DNA from: Akebia trifoliata | Taxonomy: Eukaryota > Streptophyta > Magnoliopsida > Ranunculales > Lardizabalaceae | DNA: 64,000 bases | Assembly (NCBI GenBank): GCA_017979445.1 | Contig: CM030714.1 | Location: forward strand, 10,399,569-10,463,568 | Direction of reading: 5' to 3' | In this document: one piece after another, positions 41,712-53,984 of the stretch | Numbering within the stretch: position 1 is the first letter of the stretch | Layout: each line of letters opens with the position of its first letter | Position numbers and translations under genes: made by a program | Notes under the pieces: generated by a model | Seen by the model: the letters and a program-made list of their open reading frames with translations, nothing else | What the model was told of the DNA's origin: nothing | The model's database searches: none

Positions 41712-44700
41712 ATGGGGCTCCTCTCTAACAGAGTCGAGAAAACCCAGATCAAACCTGGTGACCATATCTACAGTTGGAGAGCTATCTACGCTTATTCTCA
41801 CCATGGTAAGTCAAAACCAACCTCTCTCTGACCAAGAAATGCAAATCTCCTGAAACGTTTCTGAATCATGCAATGTGTGTTCTTATTGTAAATTTTTTTT
41901 CCCAATTTCCTCTCTTTCTTGATGCTGTATATGTTTGTTGCATGGTTTGTTTGTTCTTTTGTTCTTAATTACTTAATGGATTTCTTTGTAATGTAGATTC
42001 TTAATTGGGTTTCTTCAAAAGTTTTGAAATAGATGATTAAATTTCACGCTTCTGGATTTCGGCTTTATTTTTATTTTATTTTTTGGTGGATTTTCAAAAT
42101 GTGGGTGTCTGGGTGATGGAGGAAGGACTTTGGGTCTAATTTGCTTTGCATGCAAGTTTACCCACGTTGATTCCTTGGTTAAGGCATTGCAATTGTACAG
42201 GGGATAAACCCTTGGATGTCCCAAGACATCTAAGAATCTGAAAGCTTCAGAAAATTGTAGGATTTTACCCCAAATTGGGGAATTCTTGTTGAGTTTGTCT
42301 ACTATTTGTGGCCCAATTTTCAGATTATGAATCAAGCAAAGAATTGGGTATTATCCCCAACCTTGTTTCACTGATCGGTCACTTAGTTGGGTTCCTTAAT
42401 GGTGTATTTCTTGAGATGCGATCGTACTTCATGCGTTTTACCTAAGTTCGAGATGCAATTTTAATAATCTCTTAAAGTTGAACTGTATGTAAGGTTAGTG
42501 TGTGTTTGGTAACACTTTTGAAGTCTGAATGGAGGTGGACCACCTTTAAAATTCAGACTTTAGAACCTTTATTTCCATTTGTTTCATTTCAGATTTCAGA
42601 TTTCAGACTTCAGAACCAAAATTCTGAAGTTTTGAACCAGCAATGGTAGGATGCATAATTTGCTTTCATCCCACTTTCTTTTCAGTGGATTTTGGTCAAT
42701 TAATGATATTTTTTGCATAATTATTTATCAAATTAAGATAAATGTCTTTTGAGGATTAAAGACTTTTTTTATCTGCAAGTTACCTAGTACCGTGATTATG
42801 TGTTTTGCCCAACTGTTGTATGAGTAACCCCTGAATGAAGTGAACTGCATAGTTGTGATAGATCCAATACTACATGTGTAATTGAACCCCTAACCTAAAC
42901 ACTGATGGAGTCAGTTGTTTAATCAGATCGATCATTTTTTTCTTCCAATAAATCTTTGTGGTTTGTGTGCCATTTTCATATATCTTGAGTATCCTATTGT
43001 CTTCATTCCACTATTATATTCTACATTTGTACCATGATGTGGCTATCTACTTGTCAACATAGTTTGCTTTGTAATGCATGTGTATATCACTTCCTATAGG
43101 CTTATATAGTAAATTACCAAGTTGTCCCGACCATCCAATAGTTTCAGTCATTTCTTCAAAAGCACTTCAAACATACATTTCAATTGGAGAATCAAAATGA
43201 AACTTGTAGTGAATTTTTATCCCTTTGATTTGGTTTAATTACTTACAAAGTATTTGTAGAACTTGGATGGAGACTTGAGAATAGTGAAATGTATAATTTT
43301 CTGAAGCCTTTAGATCAATTTTCTTTCTTTATATATATGTTTTGCTTGACAAGCAAGCGAGTTAGTGTTTAGTAATTAGTACTAGTAGAAGGCAGGTTGT
43401 GAACTTACAAACCCTTATTCCAAAATTTTGGATTGGCTGGACAATCTTGTTCAGCCATTTAATTTTCTAAAACCATGTTTAATTGTCTTCATTCCATTCT
43501 TACTATCTCAATCCCCATCTTTTTAGGTCTTCCTCTCGCTATTTTATAAACTCCAGCTTGCATTTCTTTTCTTTTTTTAACTAGGGCTGTTATCAGCCTT
43601 TATTGCACATGATCAAACCATCACAACCAACTTTCCCTTAGTGTTACCACTTACTGGGTCTACTACTACATTTTTCACCAATACGTTCATTACTAATTTT
43701 TTACTTCTTAGTATTTCTACTCATCCATCTTACCATCCTAATTTCTACTATGCTAAATCTATCAACATGTTTCTTGATTGCCAAATATGCAGCTCCATAA
43801 ATGATAATCTGTATTTTTATTTTGATAAATAAAGGAAAAAATGATAGCCTATAGTATTGTTTTATAGATTATTCATTTTAATTTTAGTGGGATGTCAAGG
43901 TCACATAACACTACAAATCACATTGCCACTTTAACCATCCCACTCTAATTCCATTAGCAAAATCTTAATCTCTCCACCCTTATAAATTGTGGAGTAATGT
44001 AATGAAAATGGTTGTTTCGGCTTATGTTTTGGCTATTAATTTTTTTTTACCTTTTGTTGTTGCTTGTTGTTTGCTTGTTTTTCTTCTTTCTTGGCTTTGT
44101 TTTGGGTTGGTCTCCTCAACCCCCGTCGTTTCCCCTCTTTTAATAAAATTATCTTTACTGATCAAAAAATAATAATAATAATTTTTTTTGACCCTTCATC
44201 TCAATGTGTCATTGGTGAAGTTGCACTCCATATACTGGCTGACCCCTACCTATTGTAAAGTCTTTGGAGTCCAAAGTAGCTCTCCATAGTTATAGCTTTG
44301 TGCTCTCTCTCTCGCGTCAACTAATACTTCATCATCTGGAAATAACACACACTGAGGGACTTGTTCTTAAATATAAGCAGTTACTTCATCTATAGCTAGA
44401 GCAAACAAGTACTTAAAGTTGATCCTTGATGTAAGCCAGTGATGATTGGGAATTTTTTTTCTTTTCTAACACGAGGGACAACTCTCTCATCCATTTCCTT
44501 TATTATGTCAACATATCTACTTGGGATTTCTTTCTTTTCTTTTCTTTTTCTCAGTTCGCGCACCAAATTATCTTAGGTACTTTTTTATATGCAATCTCTA
44601 AGTCAAACAAAAACATGTGGATATACTTTCTTTTTTCTTTAAATTATTTGTCTTAGTAGAAAGATTGCCTCAATGGTGGATCTCCTAGTTCTAAAACAAA

Positions 44701-47700
44701 ATTGGTTATTCAATATCTTTGTTTATCATTTCACTCTTTTTTCAATCATTTTCCCCATAAGTTCTTTGTATGACTCATAAGTTTGGTGCCCTGATAATTA
44801 TTACGACTGTATCGCTTTTTTTCTCATATATAGTTAATAATATAGTTTTACTCTAAGTCATTGATTTCTTATTTATAGATTTTTCCATGTTTGTCCTTCA
44901 ATAATTTATATGGTATTTCTCTTTATTTTAGGGATTCCGTTGACTTGTCTTGATCAAAGTGATTTCTACAATCACCCCAATTTTCCTTAATTTTTTTTCC
45001 AGCATGATTGTTGTTTCATCTCTTCTAATAGAGCTCCCGACCTCTAACCAAAAAATGGATTCTAGATCTTGGACCTTTGAGTGGGAAATCTTAGGATGGT
45101 ACACATCTCAAGGCAACACGTGAACATTGGGGGATGAATTTTATTTTTCATCCCCATTTTATATATGTAACGCACGATCCCGACCATATAAGTGTGAAAT
45201 CGAACAATTGAGATTTATTTGTATCTCGATAATATGCATCTCATGGATATTTATAGCTTGTGAGGATAAGTCCTGAACGTTGGATTTCGCGTTTGCATGG
45301 TTGGGATCATGTTTCTTGGGTCATTTTTGTCATTTTTCATGAGTCAACGGAACCCGAGTCGATATAAACCAGCACACACAATTGTTGACATTTCAAGGTC
45401 ACAGATTCTCTGAACAATCGCACAATAGTTCTAAAGTGATTTGAATTGATACCTTCGTTGGACAAGCTTCTCAAGGGTGAACAATGGTCTACATCTGGGT
45501 AAATGGATGTAATTGGTTGCTTAGTATGGTATATGGATGACCCCTTATAGACTACATGCACCAAGTCGAAGTCAGACAGGGCCAATGTTGTTAAATAGCA
45601 TATGCGACCATGTGTGACCAGCACATGCTGTTCACATATGTGATTTCACACATCGCATATGCTGCAAGAAAAAACAATTGAAAAAAAAAATGCAGAAAAT
45701 ATATGCCATTGCATATTGGCAGATAGCATAGTTTGGGGTATGCAACTGTAGCATATGTGATTTTCACTTTGAAAATAGTACATGCCACTGCATTTGACAA
45801 CACTGGACAAGGCACAAACAAGCATTTGCATTCTCAAATAAAAAAATGATGTGCATGTATAAGGACATAACAGTACACAAAAGTAAGTCAGAAGAGTATT
45901 AAAAGAAGTTCAAAAAATATTAGTTTTTATTATATTCCTATGCGTAATACTAGCCACACCCATGTGCAACTTATTTACTTGGCAATAAGGATAACCTAAG
46001 TGTGAGCTATTCATTGAAGCGAGATGGGACAAAAGGCACAAGAAATGGTGTTGAGCGGGCAATGTAAATCATCCTCTATCACATCATTTTCCTAGAGGTT
46101 ATGAAGGAATTAATGGTGTTTATGGTGTCTTGGTTATTCCTACATTACCAATTTTGTTTAAGCCTCTCAATCGCTAATCTTTGTTATTTATGTAATTGGC
46201 CAATGATATTTCTTTGCATGTCGTTTGGTCACTTAGGAGTGTCTTGTAATGGTTCTCCCACCATCTGCTGGTCACTTAGGGGTCCTGCATTTTGCTAATC
46301 CATGGGATGCAAAGTAATTTATTGTCCCTACAATTTACTGATGACATATCAGCTCCATATACTGTACCCATAAAATATATGCATAAATACACTTACTGAG
46401 GTTTCCCAGTTATAGACAAGTAAACGAGGCATCTGTTTAGCATGATTCCAAGTCCAATCGTTCACCACAGAAGATGAGTGATAGAAATGGCCATATCAGG
46501 AGTGTTCAGGCAGAATAATCCCTGATTGGTTATATCGCTAGTTTTTTTCGATCGAAGCCAGCTTTCATGTCCCCTCAAGCTCCGGAGGTTCTTAACATAG
46601 GTAAAGTTTTTTGTTTCATTTGGGTTCTCTCTTTGGAGCAAGAACAGATATACGAACCCCCACCTTAGTTTATTTCTTTGAGTCATCTAATAATTTCATT
46701 TCCATCTCGCTTTGGTTTTTGATGGACCTGTTCTGCTTGTCTTCAGTTCTTTCTTCTAAGAATCTGCTCATGTTGGTTAGCAAATTTGCTTCCTTCAATG
46801 TTTGCAAACTCTCACCTGGTTGAGCTATCTTCAGTTTCATCTTTTATTGGATGATCACGTCGCTGGAGCCAAATTCCCCTCAACTTCAAATCATAGAGGT
46901 GTAGCTGGTGGCACTGATCCTCAAGGGAAGAGGGGTGGTTTTAATGTATCAAGGTCATTCTTGGAATCAGGGGCTGATTTACTGTGGGGGCACTTGCCCC
47001 CACAAGAATTTTCAAAGTTTATGGATTAGTGAGCTATTATGGCATATTTTAGCAGCAGATAAAAAAATCTGCCACTATTGCCCCCACATTTTTTTTCCAC
47101 TCTTAGTTGTCCCCACAAAAGTTTTTCTACTCTTGGTAGCCCCCACATGGGGCAAAATCCTGGCTCCACCCCTGTTGGGAATGAACAATGATCGAAAGTA
47201 GTTGGTTTGGTTGACAAGTTAGCTTAGTCTATATGTATCTCTGACTCTAGAAAGGGGTGTAGCTAGTGGAGGAGATGGTTGTGTATCTTCGCAGTCACAT
47301 TCTCAACATTGGAATGGCTGTGGGTATTTCATTATCGAAGAAGCTCAATGAAGCTATGGTTTTGTTCTAAATCATTTTGGAAAATAAAAAATAGTTGGGT
47401 CCCTATGTTCTGGCTGGCACATGTGAGAATTGCCCAGGGTGTTTATGATCATTTTTAGGTGGAGGAGGGATTGTAAAGGTCCGCGGGAGTTTTTATCAGG
47501 GATGCAGGGATGGTAAATCCCATGTGGGTGATCAGATTGAAGGCAATCTGAAAACATAGGCTTGGGTACCAAAGGAAAAGAAGCAGCAGCAGCCTAGATC
47601 TAGATTGATTAAGGATATGGAAGATTTTGAGAAAGATCTCAATGAATTCCCACTGATAAACTCTTACGTTTCATTTTTAAAGTAGCTTTTATTATTATCT

Positions 47701-49369
47701 GGATTCTGGCCTTGGATAAACTCTTAATTTTTAGATCATATCAAAACTAGGGGAATTATTCATGTGAATTTTTGTTTCTTGTGCAAATCATGCAGTCAAT
47801 CTGTCAATCACCTCTTAATTCGTTGTGATTTCGTTTGGGAGGTGTAGGCCCATTTCCTGTAACTTTCATACTTAGTTGTGCTTCCCAAGATCTATACTAC
47901 TTTTTTTTTCCTAAGTTGGCAGATCAAGGCCTTTGTTGATAGAGAGAGGATCATATGGAATCTCACTCATTTTGCTGTGTGTTGGGGCTCTAGAAGGAGA
48001 GGAATAGCAACTCTTCAGGAGGTTATTATTGATATTCTTGGTTTTCTGTATTCTGGTGCAAGTTGTTTTCAGATTTCAAGGGTTTGTTTTTTTGAGGAAT
48101 TTTTGTTTATTATGGTAATCAGTTGTAATGTGAGTAGCCAATTCTGTTTTGTCTCTTTTGTTTTGGAGGTCAAGGGACCTTTCTTGTCTATTAATAAAAA
48201 TAAAATAAAATTATCTATATAAACAGTAATATTATTACCAAAAAAATTATAATAGATCATTTACTAGTGAATAAATTGCTTCATAATATTCCATCTTTAT
48301 TGACTTTTTTTTTTTTTTTTTAATATTTTACAGTTGTGTTTTCATATATTAAAATTATGTAACTTACATATGCTAGTATGCACAAATGGCCTGTCATTTA
48401 TACATTAACCTTGAAAATTTTCCAATGCCTCATTAGCTGTCTAAATCAAATATATAACAGAAGATTCCTCCTAATTTTTCCCACTGCCTTGAAAATCTAA
48501 TTAACTTCTCCCATGTATATATATATATAATGTTCTTCACTTGCTTCTCCATACACAAAATAAAAAAATAAAAAAAGAAGAAGATATTTTAGTCATAAAA
48601 TAAGGACCTTTTTTATTTGTTCTGTTTTTATCTAAATAATGCAGGAATATATGTTGGTGGAAGCAAAGTTGTTCATTTTACGCGCGAACAAAACGAGAGC
48701 TCTAGCAAGGATACCTTTTTCACTCTCAACTCCTTTGGTTCAAGTTCAAGTTCAAAGCCTCCTTCGATCTGCCCAACCTTCCCTGATTGTGGATTCAGAC
48801 AAACCAACAGTGGTGTAGTCCTCTCTTGCTTGGACTGTTTCCTCGGAAATGGATCCCTCTACTGCTTTGAGTACGGTGTTACCCCATCCGTCTTCCTTGC
48901 CAAATTCCGGGGTGGTACGTGCACCACCGCAACATCAGATCCCCCAGAAACAGTAATCCACAGAGCAATGTATCTGCTTCAAAATGGGTTTGGGAACTAT
49001 GATGTGTTTCAAAACAATTGTGAGGACTTCACGCTATACTGCAAGACAGGTCTTCTAATCCTCGACAAGTCAGGTGTGGGAAGGAGTGGTCAGGCTTCTT
49101 CTGTCATTGGTGCCCCTTTGGCAGCCCTTCTTTCTTCTCCTTTGAAGTTGTTAATGCCAGGTCCGATTGGGGTTGCTACTGTAACAGCTGGGATGTATTG
49201 TATGAGTAGGTACGCTACTGATATAGGAATCCGAACCGATGTTATCAAGGTGGCAGTAGAGGACATGGCTGTGAATCTTGGTTGGGCTGGTGATGATAGT
49301 CCTTGTGAGGAAGAAACAAACATGGGTGCTTTGTCAATTGGGAAAGCAACAAACATGCAGGTAACATGA
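41712..49369 (+). CDS. LRAT/NC-domain (NlpC/P60-like) protein
   Basis: Exons 41712-41805 and 48645-49369 give 272 residues. Exon 1 carries [19 protein letters not shown]; exon 2 continues [15 protein letters not shown], so the predicted catalytic His of the H-box spans the junction. The conserved Cys follows in [13 protein letters not shown] (about residue 165). A hydrophobic, Gly/Ala-rich stretch (about 180-230) could be membrane-associated. Family knowledge: LRAT-like thiol acyltransferase/phospholipase fold; the plant members (Arabidopsis At1g01225-type) have no settled substrate. The intron is 6.84 kb and contains a hAT MITE pair and two LINE relics. The last codons (ATG CAG GTA ACA TGA) also look like a donor (CAG/GTAACA), so a further 3' exon is possible. 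Confidence 0.9.
43980..44185 (+). mobile_element. LINE 3'-end fragment
   Basis: gttgttgcttgttgtttgc, gggttggtctcctcaaccc, then aataaaattatctttactg and an A/ATA-rich tail. It has the same layout as 5330-5465. Sense strand, inside the LRAT gene intron. Confidence 0.6.
44270..45060 (-). mobile_element. LINE reverse-transcriptase relic, antisense in the LRAT gene intron
   Basis: The minus strand reads, in order of the RT domain: [16 protein letters not shown] (about 44800-44755), degenerate VxxREVIWW-like sequence, DMDERVV (44500 region), GLHQGSTLS (about 44445-44420) and [13 protein letters not shown] (about 44350-44310), the last being the catalytic F/YADD box with a changed Ala. Frames are broken by stops and indels. 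Confidence 0.85.
45175..45330. repeat. Interspersed repeat related to 27480-27660
   Basis: Shared features are gatcc.gacc near the left, attgagattta, atctcgataatatgcat against atcaagatatatgcat, and ggttgggatcatgt near the right. Family unknown. Confidence 0.45.
45583..45805. mobile_element. hAT-type MITE (CAATGTT family), copy 2, 223 bp
   Basis: Starts CAATGTTGTTAAAT and ends ATTTGACAACACTG. The 8-bp flanks gacagggc (45575-45582) and gacaaggc (45806-45813) differ at one position. The left arm has gcatatgcgaccatg as in copy 1 (2376-3050). Lies in the LRAT gene intron. Confidence 0.9.
46978..47174. mobile_element. hAT-type MITE (CAGGGGC family), copy 2, 197 bp
   Basis: Starts CAGGGGCTGATTTACTG and ends CTGGCTCCACCCCTG, with ttgcccccacaa and tgcccccac words as in the 34045 element. 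Flanks cttggaat and ttgggaat agree at 6 of 8 positions. Lies in the LRAT gene intron. Confidence 0.78.
47620..48235 (+). mobile_element. LINE ORF2 C-terminal relic, sense strand
   Basis: Plus-strand frames give [22 protein letters not shown] (Cys-rich zf-RVT signature, here split by spacing), then [18 protein letters not shown], the same C-terminal WxxxxFAVCW motif as the relic at 12290. It ends in an aataaaaataaaataaaa tail near 48197. Stops interrupt it. Confidence 0.8.
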
Positions 49370-50695
49370 ATTGCGTCTGTCTATGTGCTCGTGTGGCTTC
49401 ACGTGCACGTTCTTGGTTGGGTAGCTATAATATGCATTTGATTGATGTTAATAAAATGGATTTCTAGTGTGGATTGTCTGTCTGGGTCTTTTAAAAATTG
49501 TCTTCTGGTTGTTGATTCTGTGCAGTGTTGAATATTTGTTTTAATTTGTTACCAATGGCAGATTGTAGTTTCATTCAACTTCATTCTGAAATTAGGAGGT
49601 AATGTGATGGATGTTACTGACATTTTATTTTGTTTTTAATTTCCTTCCTCTTAGTTCTTTTGTTGGCATGAATAAAAGCTTAATGAAGCAATGAAATGTA
49701 ATCTTTAATGAAAGAGCAACATTGAACATCTTGCAGCTATCTTAATGAAGAAGATCGAAGGATCCTGTGTTCGAAGCCTCGGTAACATCCATTAAATGGA
49801 TCCCTCTACTGCAAGTGTCACAGTTTATAGTTTCCTTGCTTATTATTCATAGTTATTTTTTGTTTTTTAATCTTGGTGAGTTCCATAGTGACCTATGCAC
49901 CATTAAGTTAATAGAATGAATATAGCATGGATGAGTGAAAATCATCATCATGGAAGCTTTATCCCAAAAAAATTGTCTTTTGTTTAAAAAAAGAAAAAAA
50001 AAAAAGGGAAAAAAGTTAGATGGTTTGGTCATGTACAAGAAGAACTATTATCAGCAGTGAAAGGGATGTGCATGAGAGATCCAGAGATTGGGATGGGATG
50101 TGCATGAGAGATCCAGAGATTGGTGCACAAATCAAGATCTTTGAGGCCAGGAATGGATTTAAATTAAGTTCATTTTATTTATGAAATTCACCACTTTTGT
50201 CTGCCTGGAAGATAAAGAGGAGATTCAGAAACTAGGATTCTTCTGTGACCCAAAAGAAGATAAAAAAGAGGACTATGCATCTCAACCTAAGAGCAAAGTC
50301 TCTGGATCATGTGAGCCCAGATCCATTGCATGTGGATCACAGGTACAATGCAAAATAACTGTGTTTATGAGATTGAAAATGTTGTCACTGCAGACTTGAT
50401 TCCTAGCTAATAATGGGTTTCCTTTAAATAAAAACATTGGACTTTGTTAATGCATATCAGGACCCCATGAAAACCATGCATTTGCATGGACTGAAGTCTG
50501 TTGTCCACCCGGAGTACCAAATAATCTAATGTTGATAGAGCTGTGGCACCTTAAATAGCAAAACTGTTTTAAAGAACATTAAAAAGAAACTGATGACATT
50601 TAAGAAAATTTGATTTGTGATGCCTTTACAATGCATAATATTTTATATGTTGTCTAATTAGTCAGACCGATAATCTACATTATCTTAATACGAAC
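49370..50695. other. Convergent intergenic region between the LRAT-domain and ZNHIT2-type genes
   Basis: Both genes end here. aataaaatgg at 49450 and aataaaagct at 49671 are candidate poly(A) signals for the LRAT gene. 50012-50040 encodes VRWFGHVQE, a LINE C-terminal motif, on the plus strand. 50068-50125 is a tandem duplication of about 30 bp (gggatgtgcatgagagatcc). A 72-codon open frame at 50181 is not recognised. Confidence 0.6.
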
Positions 50696-53476
50696 TTACT
50701 CAACCTCCTCGATCAGAACCTTGTCTTTGCATTCTCCTTCACCATCGATCTGCACGGGCTTTCTCTTACAACCTCCATGATCTATCGCGTCCATTGATTT
50801 CTTCTCCACCCCAACAAGAGCTGCTAATGCAGACCAAGCTTCACTTGGTTGCTCATGAACCCAACACATCAAAAAATACACTTTCCTCTTGGCAAGTTTA
50901 AGCTTAGTCTTGACCTCACTCCTCAATTTTCTCGGTTTCTCAGACTTGAGCATCCTCTCACCATCTTGAATAAGTCTCCGTAAATCACAAAGCGTGCAAA
51001 CAAGGGCGGGTCCACCTAGATTAAGCAGGCTTATGACGTCATCAAAGAGACCCAAGCCGAATTGCAACCCACCTACATGTCTGTACGCTGGTGAGCACGT
51101 CTGTTCCAAGCAATGAGATAGAGTTTCCAATACAGACACGGGCTGCCCACCTTCACCCAAAACAAAAGACACACTCAACACCACCATGGCCGCACCCAAA
51201 GCATCAGATTGCCAATCCCCGTTGTAGAGACGAAGAGTAAAGCAATAGGTGTATATAATGTCTACGAGGTGAACAGCTAAAAGTGGGGATGGCTGTGTAG
51301 AACTCAACTTGTTAATGGGTGGCAAAGGGTCTTCGGGCCCAGCTGGGATCTCACTCGAGTGACCAGCTTCGAGGCTATCTTGTGGTGGGGTTGCTGTATT
51401 TTGCTGGTAAACAGGCTGGATAAGTTGAGTTCCTTCATGGCTGAGGGAGATTTTTCTTGCGGAAGGTTTCAACCACCATGGCTCCCAAGGCTCTATTAGT
51501 TTGCTTAGTTCTCCTGATGCCACCGCTCTTTGGAAATGTTTCATTTCCACGGCAGACAAGTCATCTAAACTGACTGGATTTCCTGAGAGGGGGAGAATCA
51601 AAGTGACGTAGCTTTGGTAAGCAAACCATTTGAGTTACAGGGAAAGAAAAAAAAAAAAAAGAAAGAGCTTCTATTAACATACTGACTTTTACTTATAACA
51701 CACCAATCTATGTATACAATGATTAATTTCAAAAGGTGGTGTGCCAATAGAATATCTTTAAAAAAAAAAAAAAAATCAACCACAGGAGCAACCAGATGAA
51801 AAATAAACTAAATATGCACATTCCAGCCACATAAGTAACCATGAGTATAATGGTTTGACCACTGTGGAACCACAAAAGTTATAAAAGAAAAAAGGATGAA
51901 TAAACAAACTAATTCTAGGTATAAATGAGACCAAATATAAAGTAAAGAGACACGAATATACCTGATAAAATCTTCTGAATAGTCTCTTCAGAAAGTGTGG
52001 AATCTGTAAATGATATAGATTTAGTAAATGATCCTTCTCATGAAACTTTCTGTATTAAGTGAATAATAACAAAGATGAAAGCTTTCAAGCAGAAAACAAA
52101 GAAATCTTCCAAATATATGAAAAATGTCATCATAATGTACAATTGTGTTCTGCGATAGATGAGTGTGATACATAAATAGGACGGGATATAGAATGAAACT
52201 TCCACAAAAGATGGTATAATTCCAACATAAACCATTGCTTAAGAATTGGTCAATAATTGACTCGTATGTGCAATTGTACTTTACAGTGGGCTATCAAGTC
52301 AATATGAAGCAAATTCAACACCAAATTTCCTTATATTTCAGAAATAGATTTAGACACAAAATAACTTCTTTAAAGCTTTCACACATAACAAGCCAAAAAA
52401 AACTCTAGTGCAAAGCATAAATTGTAGTTCAGTTACAATACCATCTCTTCATCCATGGAATCCATCTCTTTGTCTTCTGAGTGAAATCGTTTGAGTATGT
52501 CCAGCATTTTTTGTTTAGTTTCATCATTAGGTTGCATTTGCTGCAGCTCCTCCACAACATTTTCTCGCATGAAAGATTCTGTGCAGCGAATACTATGTCC
52601 CTACCCAAAATAAACAAATAAAAATATAATAAATATAGCATAAAAGTTTACTTATAAAAAAGGGAAAAAAAAAGAAGAGAGAAACACCCAAATCCTGCTT
52701 CATATCATGGAAGTATTGAAAATAGCTTCCACTGCAAATGTAGAACTCAAAATAAATCATGAAATACTGTCTCTCCAAAACTGGTTTTACTAGAACATCT
52801 ACCTACCTTGTAGCATTGAAGGGAACAATAGCGAGAATTGCATCGAGGACAAGTATACTGCGAAAATTGCTTTTGGCATCTGTGGGAAATTAAAAAAAAA
52901 AAAAAAAAATATCAGTGTCTGGTTGCAGATTTATAGAATAGTATAAGATAATCCAGTGGCAAGGTAAAATCATAATAATCCCTTAGCCATCTTCACAGAT
53001 TCACGGATGCACGCAAATCTGGACGATCCAAGTACTAACCTATTGATTGGAAGACTACAGCCCAAAAATGGCACTTAGGAAATCCTAAAAAGTCCAATTT
53101 AGAGAGAAAAATAATTGATTATTTGGGGCAACCCAAAACATTAGGTGGTTAGTGCTATCCAATCATTATAATTTTCAGGCAATGGCCCCCCTGTTGAGAA
53201 CCTAAATCCTGGTTACAGAATTACAATATTTTCCATAGAAAATTACACAGAAATTCAAACATGATAAACAAACACTTCCACCATTATTGCAACCAAATCC
53301 ATTAAATTCAATTTAGTAAAAAAGAAGTCCTTTAAATTCTATTTAAGTTACAACATATAAGAAGAAAACAGAAAATTTCAAGATTGAAACACTCACACAT
53401 GGCAGATTATCCTAGTCGCTGGTGATGCTTGAAAAGATGTAGAAGTTTTCTCCGAAGTCATCACTATTTCCTCCAT
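50696..53476 (-). CDS. HIT-type zinc finger protein, ZNHIT2-like
   Basis: Exons on the minus strand: 53476-53397, 52879-52807, 52600-52442, 52003-51962 and 51582-50696. The N-terminal zf-HIT spans exons 1-2: CHVCQKQFSQYTCPRCNSRYC with a following SLQCYKGH. Exon 3 gives RCTESFMRENVVEELQQMQ. Exons 4-5 encode DSTLSEETIQKILSGNPVSLDD and the family signature SGELSKLIEPWEPWW, then a helical C-terminal half to a Glu-rich tail. Family knowledge: ZNHIT2 links R2TP/HSP90 co-chaperones to assembly of U5 snRNP and polymerases. Oddity: canonical splicing of exon 3 (ends ATG/GTATTG, phase 0) to exon 4 (needs one preceding base) leaves a 1-nt mismatch, so a micro-exon, a nonstandard site or a small indel is missing from this model. 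Confidence 0.85.
51661..51765. mobile_element. Short TTGGCAxxCCAAC-family MITE in the intron after exon 4
   Basis: Left gagcttctattaacatactg and right aggtggtgtgccaatagaat are inverted ends about 105 bp apart, between A/T runs. Related to 9305-9685 and 24709-25079. Confidence 0.6.
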
Positions 53477-53984
53477 TGTAACTCTTCAAGTTGAATGGAT
53501 CTGGAGCTTTGAAGACCGTGGTTAAATAAGGTTGAGATTCTGAGAGTGAATTATATCAATCTGCTTTAAAAAAAACAACTTTAAAGCTCTATAAACCTTA
53601 ATAAGAAAGGATAGAAGAATTGTGGGGGAACAATTTATTTGTTTCAATGTAATTTTTTTCTGATCTTTCTTAAACAAAACCACGTACAAAACCGAAAAAA
53701 AAAGTGCCAGGCCTAGACAATCTGGTTGAATTGGCTGGATCAAGTGGTTGGCATGTGCCATCATATATATTCAAATGAAAAAATAAAATAAAAGAATGTA
53801 TGGATCACAAAACTATCAGCCAACATGGTTTCAAGTGAACTTTGCATGTGTAGTGTTTCTTCACACTTGCCAGTCCCAAGTCCGAATAGCTATTTTCATT
53901 ACCGTGGTCAGATTATCCATAATAACAGAGGGATTGAGGAGAAAGATGTCCAAAGAATTAAAGATAGATAATTAAAGCGGAGGT

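Noticed and set aside
44270..48235. A complete active LINE in the LRAT gene intron
   Set aside because: The reverse-transcriptase part and the C-terminal part are on opposite strands and broken by stops, so they are separate relics.
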